Source: Morganella morganii H1r (GTDB lineage Bacteria; Pseudomonadota; Gammaproteobacteria; Enterobacterales; Enterobacteriaceae). From it: a DNA stretch of 64,000 bases. Every line of letters begins with the position of its first letter. Within the stretch, counting starts at the first letter, position 1. Under the pieces are notes generated by a model. That model worked only from the letters and a program-made list of their open reading frames with translations. It made no database searches and had not been told where the DNA came from. This document shows, one piece after another, positions 18,692 to 27,624 of the stretch. The position numbers and the translations under genes are program-made. The stretch covers positions 62,001 to 126,000 of the forward strand of contig NZ_AYMP01000024.1 of the NCBI RefSeq assembly GCF_000633515.1, read 5' to 3'.

Positions 18692-20686
18692 TTATTTCAG
18701 CAGGGCTTTCGCCTGAGAAACCACATTTTCAACAGTGAAACCAAATTCACTGAACAGCTGACCGGCTGGTGCAGATTCACCGAATGAATGCATGCCGACA
18801 ATGGCACCCTGCATACCGGTGTATTTGAACCAGTAATCGGCAATACCCGCTTCGACAGCAACACGTGCAGTCACGGCTGACGGCAGAACAGATTCACGGT
18901 AAGCGGCATCCTGTTTGTCGAATGCATCGGTGGACGGCATGGAAACCACCCGCGCTTTACGGCCTTCGGCTGTCAGCTGCTCGTATGCTTTCACGGCCAG
19001 TTCCACTTCAGAACCGGTTGCAATCAGGATCACGTCCGGCTGACCTGCGCAATCTTTCAGGATATACGCCCCTTTTTCGATATCTGCCAGCTGCTGCGCA
19101 GTACGCGGCTGCTGTGCCAGATTCTGGCGGGAGAAGATCAGGGATGTCGGGCCGTTTTTACGCTCAATCGCGTATTTCCAGGCTACCGCAGATTCCACCT
19201 GGTCACACGGACGCCATGTGCTCATGTTTGGTGTCACGCGCAGGCTGGCGATTTGCTCAACCGGCTGGTGAGTCGGGCCGTCTTCACCCAGACCGATAGA
19301 GTCATGAGTGTAAACGAAGATGCTGCGGATCTTCATCAGAGCCGCCATACGCACCGCATTACGGGCATATTCAACGAACATCAGGAAGGTCGCGCCGTAA
19401 GGAATGAAACCGCCGTGCAGGGCGATACCGTTCATGATGGCAGACATGCCGAACTCGCGCACGCCGTAGTGAATGTAGTTACCCGCTTTGTCTTCATTGA
19501 TTGGCGCAGAGCCGGACCACATGGTCAGGTTACTCGGTGCCAGGTCAGCGGAACCGCCCATAAATTCAGGCAGCACTTTACCGAACGCTTCCAGTGCATT
19601 TTGTGATGCTTTACGGCTGGCAATGCTGGCCGGGTTGTCCTGGAGGTTCTGAATGAAGGCGTTTGCGTCAGCTTCCCACTGTGCAGGCAGTTCACCGTTT
19701 ACACGGCGGCGGTATTCGCGGGCCAGTTCAGGGAAGGCTTTTTCGTAGTGAGCGAATTTCACATCCCACTCAGATTCAGCGGCAGCACCGGCTTTCTTCG
19801 CATCCCACTCCGTGTAGATTTCCTGCGGGATTTCGAACGGCGCATACGGCCAGTTCAGTGCTTCGCGGGTAGCGGCGATTTCCGCATCACCTAACGGAGA
19901 GCCGTGTGCATCCGCAGTACCGGCTTTCTTCGGTGAACCGAAACCGATAACCGTTTTGCACATCAGCAGGGATGGTTTGTCAGTAACCGCTTTGGCTTCT
20001 TCAACGGCTGCTTTGATCTGGTCAGGGTTGTGACCGTCAATGCCGCGTACAACGTGCCAGCCGTAAGCTTCAAAGCGTTTGGCGGTATCGTCAGTGAACC
20101 AGCCCTGAACATTACCGTCGATGGAAATGCCGTTGTCATCATAGAAGGCAACCAGTTTACCCAGCTTCAGGGTACCGGCCAGAGAGCAGGCCTCGTGGGA
20201 GATCCCTTCCATCATACAGCCGTCGCCCATAAAGACGTAGGTGTGATGATCAACAATATCGTGACCCGGACGGTTGAACTGCGCCGCCAGTGTCTGTTCC
20301 GCAACAGCAAAACCGACTGCGTTTGCGATACCCTGGCCTAACGGGCCGGTGGTGGTTTCCACGCCCGGTGTGTAACCGTATTCAGGGTGACCCGGCGTTT
20401 TGGAATGCAGCTGACGGAAGGCTTTTAAGTCATCCACCGATACATCATACCCGGTGAGGTGCAGCAGGCTGTAAATCAGCATTGAGCCGTGGCCGTTTGA
20501 CAGCACAAAGCGGTCACGATCACTCCAGTGCGGGTTTGACGGGTTGTGCTTCAGATAGTCGCGCCACAGTACTTCCGCGATATCAGCCATGCCCATTGGT
20601 GCGCCGGGGTGTCCGGAATTTGCCTTTTGCACCGCGTCCATGCTCAGGAAACGAATCGCATTAGCAAGAGTTTTACGAGAGGTCAT
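18692..20686 (-). CDS. tktA: Transketolase
   Basis: Thiamine-diphosphate enzyme that moves two-carbon units between sugar phosphates in the pentose phosphate pathway. It has 664 aa (E. coli TktA 663). The ThDP-binding region is [13 protein letters not shown] followed by DDNGISIDG (about residues 154-194). The N-terminal [17 protein letters not shown] (about 26-42) and the C-terminal half with the pyrimidine-binding [20 protein letters not shown] (about 469-488) are intact. It is adjacent to epd-pgk-fbaA, the gamma-proteobacterial arrangement that links erythrose 4-phosphate supply to epd. It is monocistronic with its own terminator. Confidence 0.97.
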   Translation of the reverse strand: MTSRKTLANAIRFLSMDAVQKANSGHPGAPMGMADIAEVLWRDYLKHNPSNPHWSDRDRFVLSNGHGSMLIYSLLHLTGYDVSVDDLKAFRQLHSKTPGHPEYGYTPGVETTTGPLGQGIANAVGFAVAEQTLAAQFNRPGHDIVDHHTYVFMGDGCMMEGISHEACSLAGTLKLGKLVAFYDDNGISIDGNVQGWFTDDTAKRFEAYGWHVVRGIDGHNPDQIKAAVEEAKAVTDKPSLLMCKTVIGFGSPKKAGTADAHGSPLGDAEIAATREALNWPYAPFEIPQEIYTEWDAKKAGAAAESEWDVKFAHYEKAFPELAREYRRRVNGELPAQWEADANAFIQNLQDNPASIASRKASQNALEAFGKVLPEFMGGSADLAPSNLTMWSGSAPINEDKAGNYIHYGVREFGMSAIMNGIALHGGFIPYGATFLMFVEYARNAVRMAALMKIRSIFVYTHDSIGLGEDGPTHQPVEQIASLRVTPNMSTWRPCDQVESAVAWKYAIERKNGPTSLIFSRQNLAQQPRTAQQLADIEKGAYILKDCAGQPDVILIATGSEVELAVKAYEQLTAEGRKARVVSMPSTDAFDKQDAAYRESVLPSAVTARVAVEAGIADYWFKYTGMQGAIVGMHSFGESAPAGQLFSEFGFTVENVVSQAKALLK

Positions 20687-21034
20687 TGTCTACTCCAGGT
20701 TCGGATAAAAAGCAGATACAGGCTATTTTCGCAGTGCCGCGCACGGATGGCAATCCTTATCACCGGTCAGAGGCAAAGGGTCGGGGCTGAAAAGGCAACA
20801 ATAAGACGTCAGGCGAGGCGTGTCTGAGGACAGAAAAATACTTCGCACAGGCGGCATTTTCGCTGACTAAATCGTTTTAGCACCAGGTATTGCGCAACAG
20901 CGGAAGTGACCTATTAAACCCGATTACCACAATGAATAGCAAGCGGAAATACCGCATTCTGTGCGCTTATCCGGCGGATGGCGGGAGTTTCCTGCCGGCA
21001 GCGGAAAAATTCCGCTTACCGGCAGACGAAGATA
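20687..21034. other. Intergenic region between tktA and the NCS2 permease
   Basis: A 348-bp spacer without a credible gene. It holds the tktA promoter region and, at 20992-21025, a GC-rich imperfect hairpin (CTGCCGG/CCGGCAG core with a second CGGAA/TTCCG stem) that may end the leftward permease transcript, though no U-tract follows. Confidence 0.4.
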
Positions 21035-22372
21035 TTACGGTTTCTCTTTTTTACCGATGACACTGTCAAAGTTGAATAAAAGATTCAGCACGATAGCCAG
21101 AACAAAGGTCACTATCACGCCCTGGGAAAGAATAATCCGCAGCATTTCCGGCAGCTGAGAAAGCGCTTCCCGCTGACCGTTAAACATCAGCCCGACACTG
21201 ACTGAAATCCCGACCACCATCATATTGCCCATTTTGGTCATATCGACGGATTTTGTCAGTGTGTCTATCCCCGCCACAGTAATAAAGGCAAAAATCACCA
21301 GGGTTGCACCGCCGAAAACCGAAGCGGGGATCATGGTCGCAATTGCGGAGAATTTGGGAATAATGCTGAGGATAATCAGGATCACGCCGCTGCACGCGGT
21401 CACATAACGGCTGCGCACACCGGAAATAATAATCACCCCCGCGTTGTTAATAAAGGAGGTCAGCGGCGTACAGTTAAACAGCCCGGAAATGGTCACCGCC
21501 ACCCCTTCCCCGCGCATCGGGGAATTCAGGGCATTACCTTCCATAGAGCGGTTGCACAGACGGCCGACAGTGGAGAAAGTACCGACAGAATCCAGAGTGG
21601 CCATAAAGGTACCGAGGAACATCAGAATAATGGCGGTCAGATCAAACTGAATGCCGTAATGGGCGGGACGGACAAACGAAAACCACCCGGCGCTGCTCAC
21701 CGGACCAAAATTGACCATATCCATCACCACCGCCACCAGAGTGGCCACGATCAGACCGATAAGAATCGACATTTCCCGCAGCGCGCCTTTACCGAAGCGG
21801 TTTAACAGCACAATCACCGTGATAGTCAGCACGCCGAGAAAAATACCGGCCGGGTCGCCGTAGGAGGCATCCCCCGGATAACCGACAATGCCGGAAAACG
21901 AAACCGGCAACAGGGAAACACCGAGCATAATAAGATAACAACCGATCACTATTGGTTTGAATAAGAAAGCGATTTTTCCGTACAGCGGCGCGAGAAAGAA
22001 CAACAGCACACCGGAAACCAGTGTCCCGCCGAAAACATAAGGCAGTGATTCAAGTCCCCCGCCGAACCGCGAGGCGATAATAAAAACCGGCGGCATCGCC
22101 ACAAACGAGGTGCCGAGGATCAGCGGCAGACTGACACCGACATATTTGGTGATACTCAGTGACTGGATAAGTGTCCCCACGCCGGAAACAAAAATCGCGG
22201 CGGCAATCAGCAGGGTGGTATCTTCCTGCGACAGTTTCAGAACCTGGGAAATTACTATCGGCACGGCAATGGTGCCGGTAAACATGGCAAAAATATGCTG
22301 AACAGCATACGGAAACAGTTTCCGCATCGGCATCATTTCATTGACTTCATCACTCCCGGTGTTTGTTTTCAT
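21035..22372 (-). CDS. NCS2-family nucleobase:cation symporter (purine/xanthine type)
   Basis: Inner-membrane proton-coupled uptake of a nucleobase, most likely a purine such as xanthine or uric acid. It has 445 aa with about 12-14 hydrophobic helices. The NCS2 signature regions are ATLDSVGTFSTVGRLCNR (about residues 279-296) and the CTPLTSFINNAGVIIISG stretch (about 322-339), where NAGVI replaces the NNGVI/NPGVI of XanQ/UraA. The start is at 22372 (MKTNTG) after CAGAGGTTGTATTT; the frame runs further upstream without conserved residues. The exact substrate cannot be told from sequence. It stands alone between tktA and the genomic island. Confidence 0.85.
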   Translation of the reverse strand: MKTNTGSDEVNEMMPMRKLFPYAVQHIFAMFTGTIAVPIVISQVLKLSQEDTTLLIAAAIFVSGVGTLIQSLSITKYVGVSLPLILGTSFVAMPPVFIIASRFGGGLESLPYVFGGTLVSGVLLFFLAPLYGKIAFLFKPIVIGCYLIMLGVSLLPVSFSGIVGYPGDASYGDPAGIFLGVLTITVIVLLNRFGKGALREMSILIGLIVATLVAVVMDMVNFGPVSSAGWFSFVRPAHYGIQFDLTAIILMFLGTFMATLDSVGTFSTVGRLCNRSMEGNALNSPMRGEGVAVTISGLFNCTPLTSFINNAGVIIISGVRSRYVTACSGVILIILSIIPKFSAIATMIPASVFGGATLVIFAFITVAGIDTLTKSVDMTKMGNMMVVGISVSVGLMFNGQREALSQLPEMLRIILSQGVIVTFVLAIVLNLLFNFDSVIGKKEKP

Positions 22373-22593
22373 AAATACAACCTCTGTGATTGGTTTTATT
22401 GTTTTTACCGGCACAGCGGCGACGGCCGCGCAACCGGTTACGGAAAACAAACAGCAAGATATGTGCCAGCACCTGAACATTATTTATTCACATAAAGTAT
22501 GAGTGTGGTCACAACGTATTATCAAAATGATAAGAAAGGTAATAGCGCGGGATGATAATGATACAGGGTGATTATGCAGCGTAAAAACAGAAA
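22373..22593. other. Intergenic region left of the island
   Basis: AT-rich spacer that holds the permease promoter. No gene or RNA recognised. Confidence 0.35.
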
Positions 22594-22617
22594 AGCCCTG
22601 ACATTGTTGTCAGGGCT
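22594..22617 (-). terminator. Displaced terminator of tRNA-Asp
   Basis: AGCCCTGACA (22594-22603) pairs with TGTCAGGGCT (22608-22617) around TTGT. Read leftwards it is followed by TTTCTG and five T, a good terminator. It sits 10 nt beyond the 14-bp tRNA-Asp tail copy and has no other gene to serve, so it is most simply the original aspartate-tRNA terminator, cut off by the island. Confidence 0.7.
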
Positions 22618-22626
22618 TCTGTAATC

Positions 22627-22640
22627 TGGCGGAACGGACG
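22627..22640. repeat. Attachment site, left copy (att)
   Basis: TGGCGGAACGGACG equals the last 14 nt (complement) of the tRNA-Asp gene at 46911-46924, including CCA. The bases next to the repeat differ on both sides, so 14 bp is the exact duplication. It marks the left end of the genomic island. Confidence 0.9.
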
Positions 22641-22759
22641 TCCGCTTACCACACGTTTAATTACGTCTGATTCAATACAACATATCCATTATTATCAATG
22701 TATTATGTATATCTTCATTCCAATTTACTATAATTGAATCCTTTCTGTTCCAACTGCTG

Positions 22760-22795
22760 ATGGCATACCCGATGGCATACCAAAAGGCACACCCG
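22760..22795. repeat. Integrase arm-type repeats, left end
   Basis: Three spaced copies of TGGCATACC-like sequence lie just before int: TGGCATACC (22760), TGGCATACC (about 22773) and AGGCACACC (about 22785). Matching copies lie inside the right end. Position and repetition fit arm-type binding sites of a P4-like integrase. Confidence 0.6.
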
Positions 22796-22815
22796 ATTTT
22801 CAGGAATTCATCATT

Positions 22816-24027
22816 ATGGCCTTATTAACAAACGCTAAAGCGAAACATATACAACCCGGTGACAAGCCATTATCTCACGGAGGAGTTACCGGACTTTCAC
22901 TTCACCCATCCTCTGCAAAAGGCCGGGGAAAATGGGTTTTACGTTATGTCAGCCCCGTCACCGGAAAACGACGGAATGCCGGACTGGGTACGTACCCGGA
23001 TATTTCAGTTGCAGAGGCTTCCCGTCTGGCATCTGTTATGCGCCAGCAGATCACTGACGGACTTGACCCGCTTGAGCTGAAAAAATCAGCTGAACTGACA
23101 CCGACAGTACCTACATTTGAAGAAGCAGCCAGGTTACTGCATGCTGAATTATTGCCCGGCTGGAAAAACAAAAAACACGCGACTCAGTGGATAACCACGC
23201 TGGAACAATATATCTTCCCTGTCATCGGCAAATCAGCGATAGATACAGTTACGCCTGCCGATATCGCCTCAGCACTGTCCCCGGTCTGGCTGACCAGGGC
23301 TGAAACAGCCTCCAGAATCAAACAGCGTATTCACGCTGTTATGCAGTGGGGATGGGCTCACGGATACTGCACTGCTAATCCTGCCGACGTCGTCACGCAT
23401 CTGTTACCCCGGCAGGTCAGTGCGCATATCCGTACAGAGCATCAGCCAGCCATGCCCTGGAAAAAACTACCATATTATCTTGCAGAGTACGTCAGAACAG
23501 ACGAAAGGTACAACGTCACCCGTGCCCTGCTGTTATTTGTTATTCTGACCGCATGCCGTTCCGGGGAGGCCAGAGCCATGCAATGGTGTGAAATTGATTT
23601 CCGTCAGCATATCTGGACAATTCCTGCAGAAAGAATGAAGGCGAGCCTGCAGCACAGGGTTCCCTTATCTCAGCAGGCTGTGGATTTGCTGCATAGTCTC
23701 AGAGGACTGCATGACACCCTTGTTTTTCCGTCACCGAGAAAACAGGCCATCCTCACTGATATGGTTCTCACTTCGTTTTTGCGCCGGACACATGCTCCCA
23801 GTGACAGCCGGGGGCGCACGGCGACAGCTCATGGCTTTCGTTCAACATTCAGGGATTGGTGTTCTGAGCATGGCGTGCCCCGCGACCTGGCTGAGAGAGC
23901 GCTTGCGCATACAGTGAAGAATAAAGTGGAAGCGGCTTATCATCGTACAGACCTGCTTGAACAGCGGCGACCGGTGATGCAACAGTGGGCTGATTTTATC
24001 CTGCCGCAGGAATATCTGAAACAATAA
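22816..24027 (+). CDS. P4-type tyrosine integrase
   Basis: Site-specific recombinase of 403 aa that inserts and excises the island at the tRNA-Asp 3' end. An N-terminal DUF4102 arm-binding domain (about residues 1-85, LSLHPSSAKGRGKWVLRY) and a core-binding domain (about 95-190) are followed by the catalytic domain. Catalytic residues: Arg in CRSGEARAMQW (about 250), HGFR (about 341-344), the second His in ALAHTVKNKVEAAYHR (about 366) and Tyr in AAYHR (about 375). It appears intact. It reads inward from the left att copy, with arm-type repeats between. Confidence 0.95.
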   Translation: MALLTNAKAKHIQPGDKPLSHGGVTGLSLHPSSAKGRGKWVLRYVSPVTGKRRNAGLGTYPDISVAEASRLASVMRQQITDGLDPLELKKSAELTPTVPTFEEAARLLHAELLPGWKNKKHATQWITTLEQYIFPVIGKSAIDTVTPADIASALSPVWLTRAETASRIKQRIHAVMQWGWAHGYCTANPADVVTHLLPRQVSAHIRTEHQPAMPWKKLPYYLAEYVRTDERYNVTRALLLFVILTACRSGEARAMQWCEIDFRQHIWTIPAERMKASLQHRVPLSQQAVDLLHSLRGLHDTLVFPSPRKQAILTDMVLTSFLRRTHAPSDSRGRTATAHGFRSTFRDWCSEHGVPRDLAERALAHTVKNKVEAAYHRTDLLEQRRPVMQQWADFILPQEYLKQ

Positions 24028-24150
24028 AATAACACTGATTACATCCCCCGCATTGTTATCTGAAGCAGATCACAGTTATATCAGCCAGAAGCATGATAAT
24101 TTTTTACAATACTGGGATTGACACTCTCGTATTTTAAGGAATTTGATATA

Positions 24151-24831
24151 ATGAATGAATATGAACCAATATTCCGTAGTACATGTGAGTTTTATCTGAG
24201 ATCATTACATTCAATTTCAGCTAGCTACTTAGCTGAAAATAAAAGTGATGAAGAAATAAAAATACTTACTGATAATTATATAAACAAATATATTGAATTA
24301 TCACTGGATCAGGAGGAATTCGATAACTATTATTCTGATGTCAATTTCCATAATGTAATTGAACTAAATAATAAATTATCACTCGATTTATCAGTTATGT
24401 CATATATACGGGCAACGCAGTTTTACGCAAAAAATGATTTTAATAATGCAAGTATGCACATTAATGAGGCTTTATTCCAAATCGGATTATTGCATGGTTA
24501 TTACCTTCAGGCATTATATGAAGAGCGATCATCAGAGCGCATGTCAAAAGCTGCCTCCGAAACCGAGAAAGCAAAAAACAGCAGACGAATTAAAAAGGAA
24601 ATTTTAGATTATCTGAGTGAGAATGCCAGGAGATATCCCTGGACATCAATTGATGATTGCATACCTGAACTTATCAGTATGCTGACGGAAAAAGCAAAAA
24701 ACACCCGGGAGTTTACAATAAATCCGGATACAATACGCGCTAATATTAAAAAATGGGCACGTAGCTCATCAAAAAGTGAATCTGACCGGGAATTTCAGGA
24801 ACAGTTAGCTGAATTATTTTATCCTGCATAA
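24151..24831 (+). CDS. Unknown protein A, paralogue of the protein at 25290
   Basis: A 226-aa protein that I do not recognise. It is rich in Asn, Lys, Ile and Tyr and clearly lower in GC than its surroundings. Mostly helical by eye; no membrane segment or signal peptide. The C-terminal third (RRIKKEILDYLSENARRYPW, then TIRANIKKWARSS) looks like a winged-helix unit and aligns with the protein encoded at 25290-25979, as does the middle (HINEALFQIGLLHGYY vs SISEALYYLGYSCGLL). The start at 24151 follows AAGGAATTTGATATA; the frame opens at 24118. It converges with alpA at a shared terminator. A regulator-like or cargo role is possible, but no function can be assigned. Confidence 0.7.
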   Translation: MNEYEPIFRSTCEFYLRSLHSISASYLAENKSDEEIKILTDNYINKYIELSLDQEEFDNYYSDVNFHNVIELNNKLSLDLSVMSYIRATQFYAKNDFNNASMHINEALFQIGLLHGYYLQALYEERSSERMSKAASETEKAKNSRRIKKEILDYLSENARRYPWTSIDDCIPELISMLTEKAKNTREFTINPDTIRANIKKWARSSSKSESDREFQEQLAELFYPA

Positions 24832-24834
24832 GTG

Positions 24835-24867
24835 CTCACCCGGTATTTCGGACGAATACCGGGTGAG
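24835..24867. terminator. Bidirectional terminator between protein A and alpA
   Basis: CTCACCCGGTATT (24835-24847) pairs perfectly with AATACCGGGTGAG (24855-24867), loop TCGGACG, between two convergent stop codons. No strong U-tract on either side. Confidence 0.65.
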
Positions 24868-24872
24868 TTATC

Positions 24873-25082
24873 TTAACATCGGTCTTTTTTTCTTTGTATC
24901 AGCCAGTCATTAACTTCAGACTCATCCCAGCCAATAGATTTTCCGGATAATCTGAAAGGTCTGGGAAATCCGGTATTATACCTTGGAGAATCCCGGTTCA
25001 GCCAGTCATATAACGTTGACCTGGCTATCTTCAGTTTCTTTACCATATCCCCAACACGGAGAATAACCGTAGAATCACTCAT
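24873..25082 (-). CDS. AlpA-family transcriptional regulator
   Basis: Small 69-aa helix-turn-helix protein of the AlpA family, which in P4- and CP4-57-type elements activates integrase/excisionase expression and so controls island excision. The MerR-like HTH is seen in VGDMVKKLKIARSTLYDWL (about residues 11-29) and the typical GFPRPFRL...IGWDESEVNDWL wing and end follow (about 38-62). A very strong ribosome-binding site (AGGAGG) precedes ATG at 25082. It is divergent from protein B (25290) across about 200 bp of AT-rich DNA, where it may bind. Confidence 0.9.
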   Translation of the reverse strand: MSDSTVILRVGDMVKKLKIARSTLYDWLNRDSPRYNTGFPRPFRLSGKSIGWDESEVNDWLIQRKKDRC

Positions 25083-25289
25083 AAAAACCTCCTGTTTACT
25101 GGTACGCAGAAAGGTTACATATCATTTTGTTTCCACACAACATTTTATACTTTTGTAAAAATTTACACATGCATAACCGAACAAAAAACAACCAGTCATT
25201 TTGGTGTAACGAAGCTCTGGTGTTATCCGGTAAATGCGGTATCATAAAAAACTGATTGATTTATTTGGTCATTCTGAAGAGGCAATCAC

Positions 25290-25979
25290 ATGACAGCACA
25301 AACACTACAGATAAGTGAAACACAATTTAAAGTATACCGGCGCTTATTCAGGGATTTATTGTTTTCTCACGGCCATACAATATGGCCCGGCTATGATATC
25401 GAAATTGTACTCAATAACCACATTGAAAAAAATGAAGCGGAAATTTTTGCTGAAGATGATAAATGGCTCAATGAAAAGTGTACCGATTTCAAATCAGGTT
25501 TGAGTACTAAAGAGCCGGTTAAAACAGCAACAACCTACGCCTTATTTTTATACTGTAAATCCAAAAAAGAATTTCTTAATAATTATCATGAGAAAGCAAT
25601 AAGCAGCATAAGTGAAGCACTTTACTATCTGGGATATAGTTGTGGATTACTTTCCTCCACACCAGAAATATGTTTAAACGCAGCGTTTCGTTCTGATTAC
25701 ACACTGTCCTCTGATGACCCAACCGTAATAAATGAACGGAAGATAAAAAATGAAATCATTATTTTCCTCAGAGAAAATATACATTCGTATCACTGGCAGA
25801 CATACAAAGATGCATACAACGATATTCTGAAAATGCTTATAAACAATGCCCCAAAATCCGGTTTTACATTCACACCACAAACACCGGTAAATGTGACTGA
25901 CTGGGGAAATCCGAAAAGACCGGACAGAGATTCAAAATTTTTGGCGCAATTATCTGAAATATTCAGTTCGTCAAAATGA
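25290..25979 (+). CDS. Unknown protein B, paralogue of the protein at 24151
   Basis: A 229-aa protein of unknown function, AT-rich and Asn/Lys/Ile-rich. It resembles the protein at 24151-24831: RKIKNEIIIFLRENIHSYHW matches RRIKKEILDYLSENARRYPW, and the ends match as DSKFLAQLSEIF and DREFQEQLAELF. It appears cytosolic and helical with a possible C-terminal winged helix. The start ATG lies 10 nt after AAGAGG. Divergent from alpA. The pair flanking alpA suggests an old duplication with a regulatory or island-maintenance role, but this is inference only. Confidence 0.7.
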   Translation: MTAQTLQISETQFKVYRRLFRDLLFSHGHTIWPGYDIEIVLNNHIEKNEAEIFAEDDKWLNEKCTDFKSGLSTKEPVKTATTYALFLYCKSKKEFLNNYHEKAISSISEALYYLGYSCGLLSSTPEICLNAAFRSDYTLSSDDPTVINERKIKNEIIIFLRENIHSYHWQTYKDAYNDILKMLINNAPKSGFTFTPQTPVNVTDWGNPKRPDRDSKFLAQLSEIFSSSK

Positions 25980-26367
25980 AGCCCATGAATCCCTGAGTCT
26001 GTACTCTTAGCAGAGATATCATCAAGACGGCCAAAACACGTGTTTTTCCGGAATTTCGTCCATGAACACCACTGATGGGACCGGAAAATAAGCACGGGTA
26101 TATCTCGCAATGGGCTATCCTTCAATTGACCCGCTCCCCGTTGATTAAGACATCGCAATATTAGTACTGCCGGTTGCTTGCATGTTCTGACAACAGCAGA
26201 CTGATCCGACCAGGAGCCCCGGGGGGACAACAAATGTACGGAATGCTTCTCAATCTAAAATTAAAAAGGGGTTCTGCGTCATAATCCCGGACTTTCCGTC
26301 CGTCAAAATTATCCTCTGCTCCAGACTTTCATACTTTTATACCCGAATAAATGGATAATATTAATCT
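25980..26367. other. Gene-free stretch before the T6SS module
   Basis: About 390 bp after protein B. Several short frames on both strands have no ribosome-binding site and no recognisable protein. It may be decayed mobile-element DNA; nothing definite seen. Confidence 0.3.
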
Positions 26368-26399
26368 GGCACCCTTTACGGATACCCGTAAAGGGTGCC
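26368..26399. terminator. Strong hairpin after the PAAR gene
   Basis: GGCACCCTTTACGG (26368-26381) pairs perfectly with CCGTAAAGGGTGCC (26386-26399), a 14-bp stem with 4-nt loop, 36 nt past the end of the leftward T6SS operon. There is a T-run on the right (about 26413-26419) but no good U-tract leftwards. Confidence 0.6.
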
Positions 26400-26435
26400 G
26401 CTACACTGTTATTTTTTTGTTTGATACTTCTGCAT

Positions 26436-26705
26436 TTAATCCGCTGCAACCAGCAGGCATCCTCCGGAACATCCGCATGTCACTTTATGGCCTTCCAGGG
26501 CAACCGGTATGCCGTTTATTTTCATCAAACTGTCACCTTCCGCAATTGTCCCCGTCTGTTCACACGACGGGCAATACACCGGGTCCCCCACACAGGCAAT
26601 CCCCTGCGTTTGTTTCGCAACAGAAGAGCCCCGGAGAACAGTACCTCCGGTATTGGTGGTGTCATTTTTTAAAATGATCTTACGACCATTCACAACACTA
26701 CGCAT
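26436..26705 (-). CDS. PAAR-domain T6SS spike tip protein
   Basis: PAAR proteins cap the VgrG spike and carry effectors. This is a stand-alone short PAAR of 89 aa: GGTVLRGSSVAKQTQGIACV (residues about 20-39), GDPVYCPSC (about 40-48) and the C-terminal GCSGGCLLVAAD, with paired cysteines typical of the zinc-binding tip. I start at 26705 (MRSVVNGRKIIL) with AGGAAGCAACGTC before it; the open frame continues to 26858 within the previous gene. The start overlaps the stop of the upstream gene by 8 nt, so the two are translationally coupled. Last gene of the T6SS operon. Confidence 0.88.
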   Translation of the reverse strand: MRSVVNGRKIILKNDTTNTGGTVLRGSSVAKQTQGIACVGDPVYCPSCEQTGTIAEGDSLMKINGIPVALEGHKVTCGCSGGCLLVAAD

Positions 26706-27624
26706 GACGTTGCTTCCTGTTATCAAACTTTGCCAGAATCTGCGCAACCTGTTGCTCAAAATCGTCGGGAAGCGGATTTTTACCAAATGACAGGAATGGT
26801 TTACGCGCCTGATAATCCGAGGCTGAAACAGCATCACGTCCCTGCTGCATATAGGCATTGAGGAATGTAATAAAACGGTGGTTTTCGCGGTCCGTACTGG
26901 TCAGAAAAGCCGAATAATGCGAGACATTCGGCCGGAAGAGAATTGTTTTCAGTTCACCGGATTTCTGGTCAAGACCATAAAGTTTGATAGCGGGCATTTT
27001 ACCGGCTAACCCGATTTGCGCCTCTTCATAACGGGTTACATATACTTTTCCCATGCCGTAGCTGTACAGAATACCCCGTTGCCTGTCAGCAATAAGGTGT
27101 GCCGGAGGAACAAAGAAAGCCAGATACCCAAATAGCCATAACGCCCCCGGGAAGAGGATAAGCCAGCCTATAACAAGGTATTTACCATTCTGACTCCCGG
27201 TAAAAAATTCACCTGAATTATAAGCTTTAATATATTCCCACCAACTTATATCTTCTTTACCAAAATATGGTTCGTATGATTCAATCATCATAATTGTATC
27301 AGGATGCAAATTGGTTTTATTTGTATATTTTTTTTCTACATACTGAACCATTTGTACTATAGATTTTTTTTTGCCCTGATGATTATCAATAAAACCAAAT
27401 AGTGTATAACACGCCATAATCAGGATAGCGATAAAAAAAGGAATTATGTTGGTTAACTGACTGTTACGTTGCGGTGAGTTAATCACACAACGCTGCTCAT
27501 TTACAGCATCCAAAAACACCAGTTTACGGGGGGCTAAAGGGTCATCATAGGTGTGACTTTCCCCGGTTAATAATGTTGTCTCCAGCTGCTCAGGATGCCT
27601 GGTTGCGGTATATAAACTGGTCAT
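26698..27624 (-). CDS. Membrane protein, candidate immunity protein to the adjacent effector
   Basis: A 308-aa protein that I do not recognise with certainty; it may belong to the DUF6708-type proteins seen beside VasX-like effectors. Two hydrophobic segments (about residues 60-80, IIPFFIAILIMACYTLFGFI, and about 151-175) enclose a roughly 70-residue loop, and a soluble C-terminal domain follows. Its position directly after the pore-forming effector, with a 4-nt start/stop overlap, and its membrane location fit an immunity protein that protects the inner membrane. This is inferred from context, not demonstrated. Confidence 0.6.
   Translation of the reverse strand: MTSLYTATRHPEQLETTLLTGESHTYDDPLAPRKLVFLDAVNEQRCVINSPQRNSQLTNIIPFFIAILIMACYTLFGFIDNHQGKKKSIVQMVQYVEKKYTNKTNLHPDTIMMIESYEPYFGKEDISWWEYIKAYNSGEFFTGSQNGKYLVIGWLILFPGALWLFGYLAFFVPPAHLIADRQRGILYSYGMGKVYVTRYEEAQIGLAGKMPAIKLYGLDQKSGELKTILFRPNVSHYSAFLTSTDRENHRFITFLNAYMQQGRDAVSASDYQARKPFLSFGKNPLPDDFEQQVAQILAKFDNRKQRHA

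Noticed and set aside
22627-22700. Second tRNA-Asp at the left end of the island
   Set aside because: Only the last 14 nt of the tRNA are present; no cloverleaf can be formed.
25790-26233. 147-aa minus-strand ORF possibly from a mobile element
   Set aside because: Partly antisense to protein B, no start signal, and no recognisable transposase motif.
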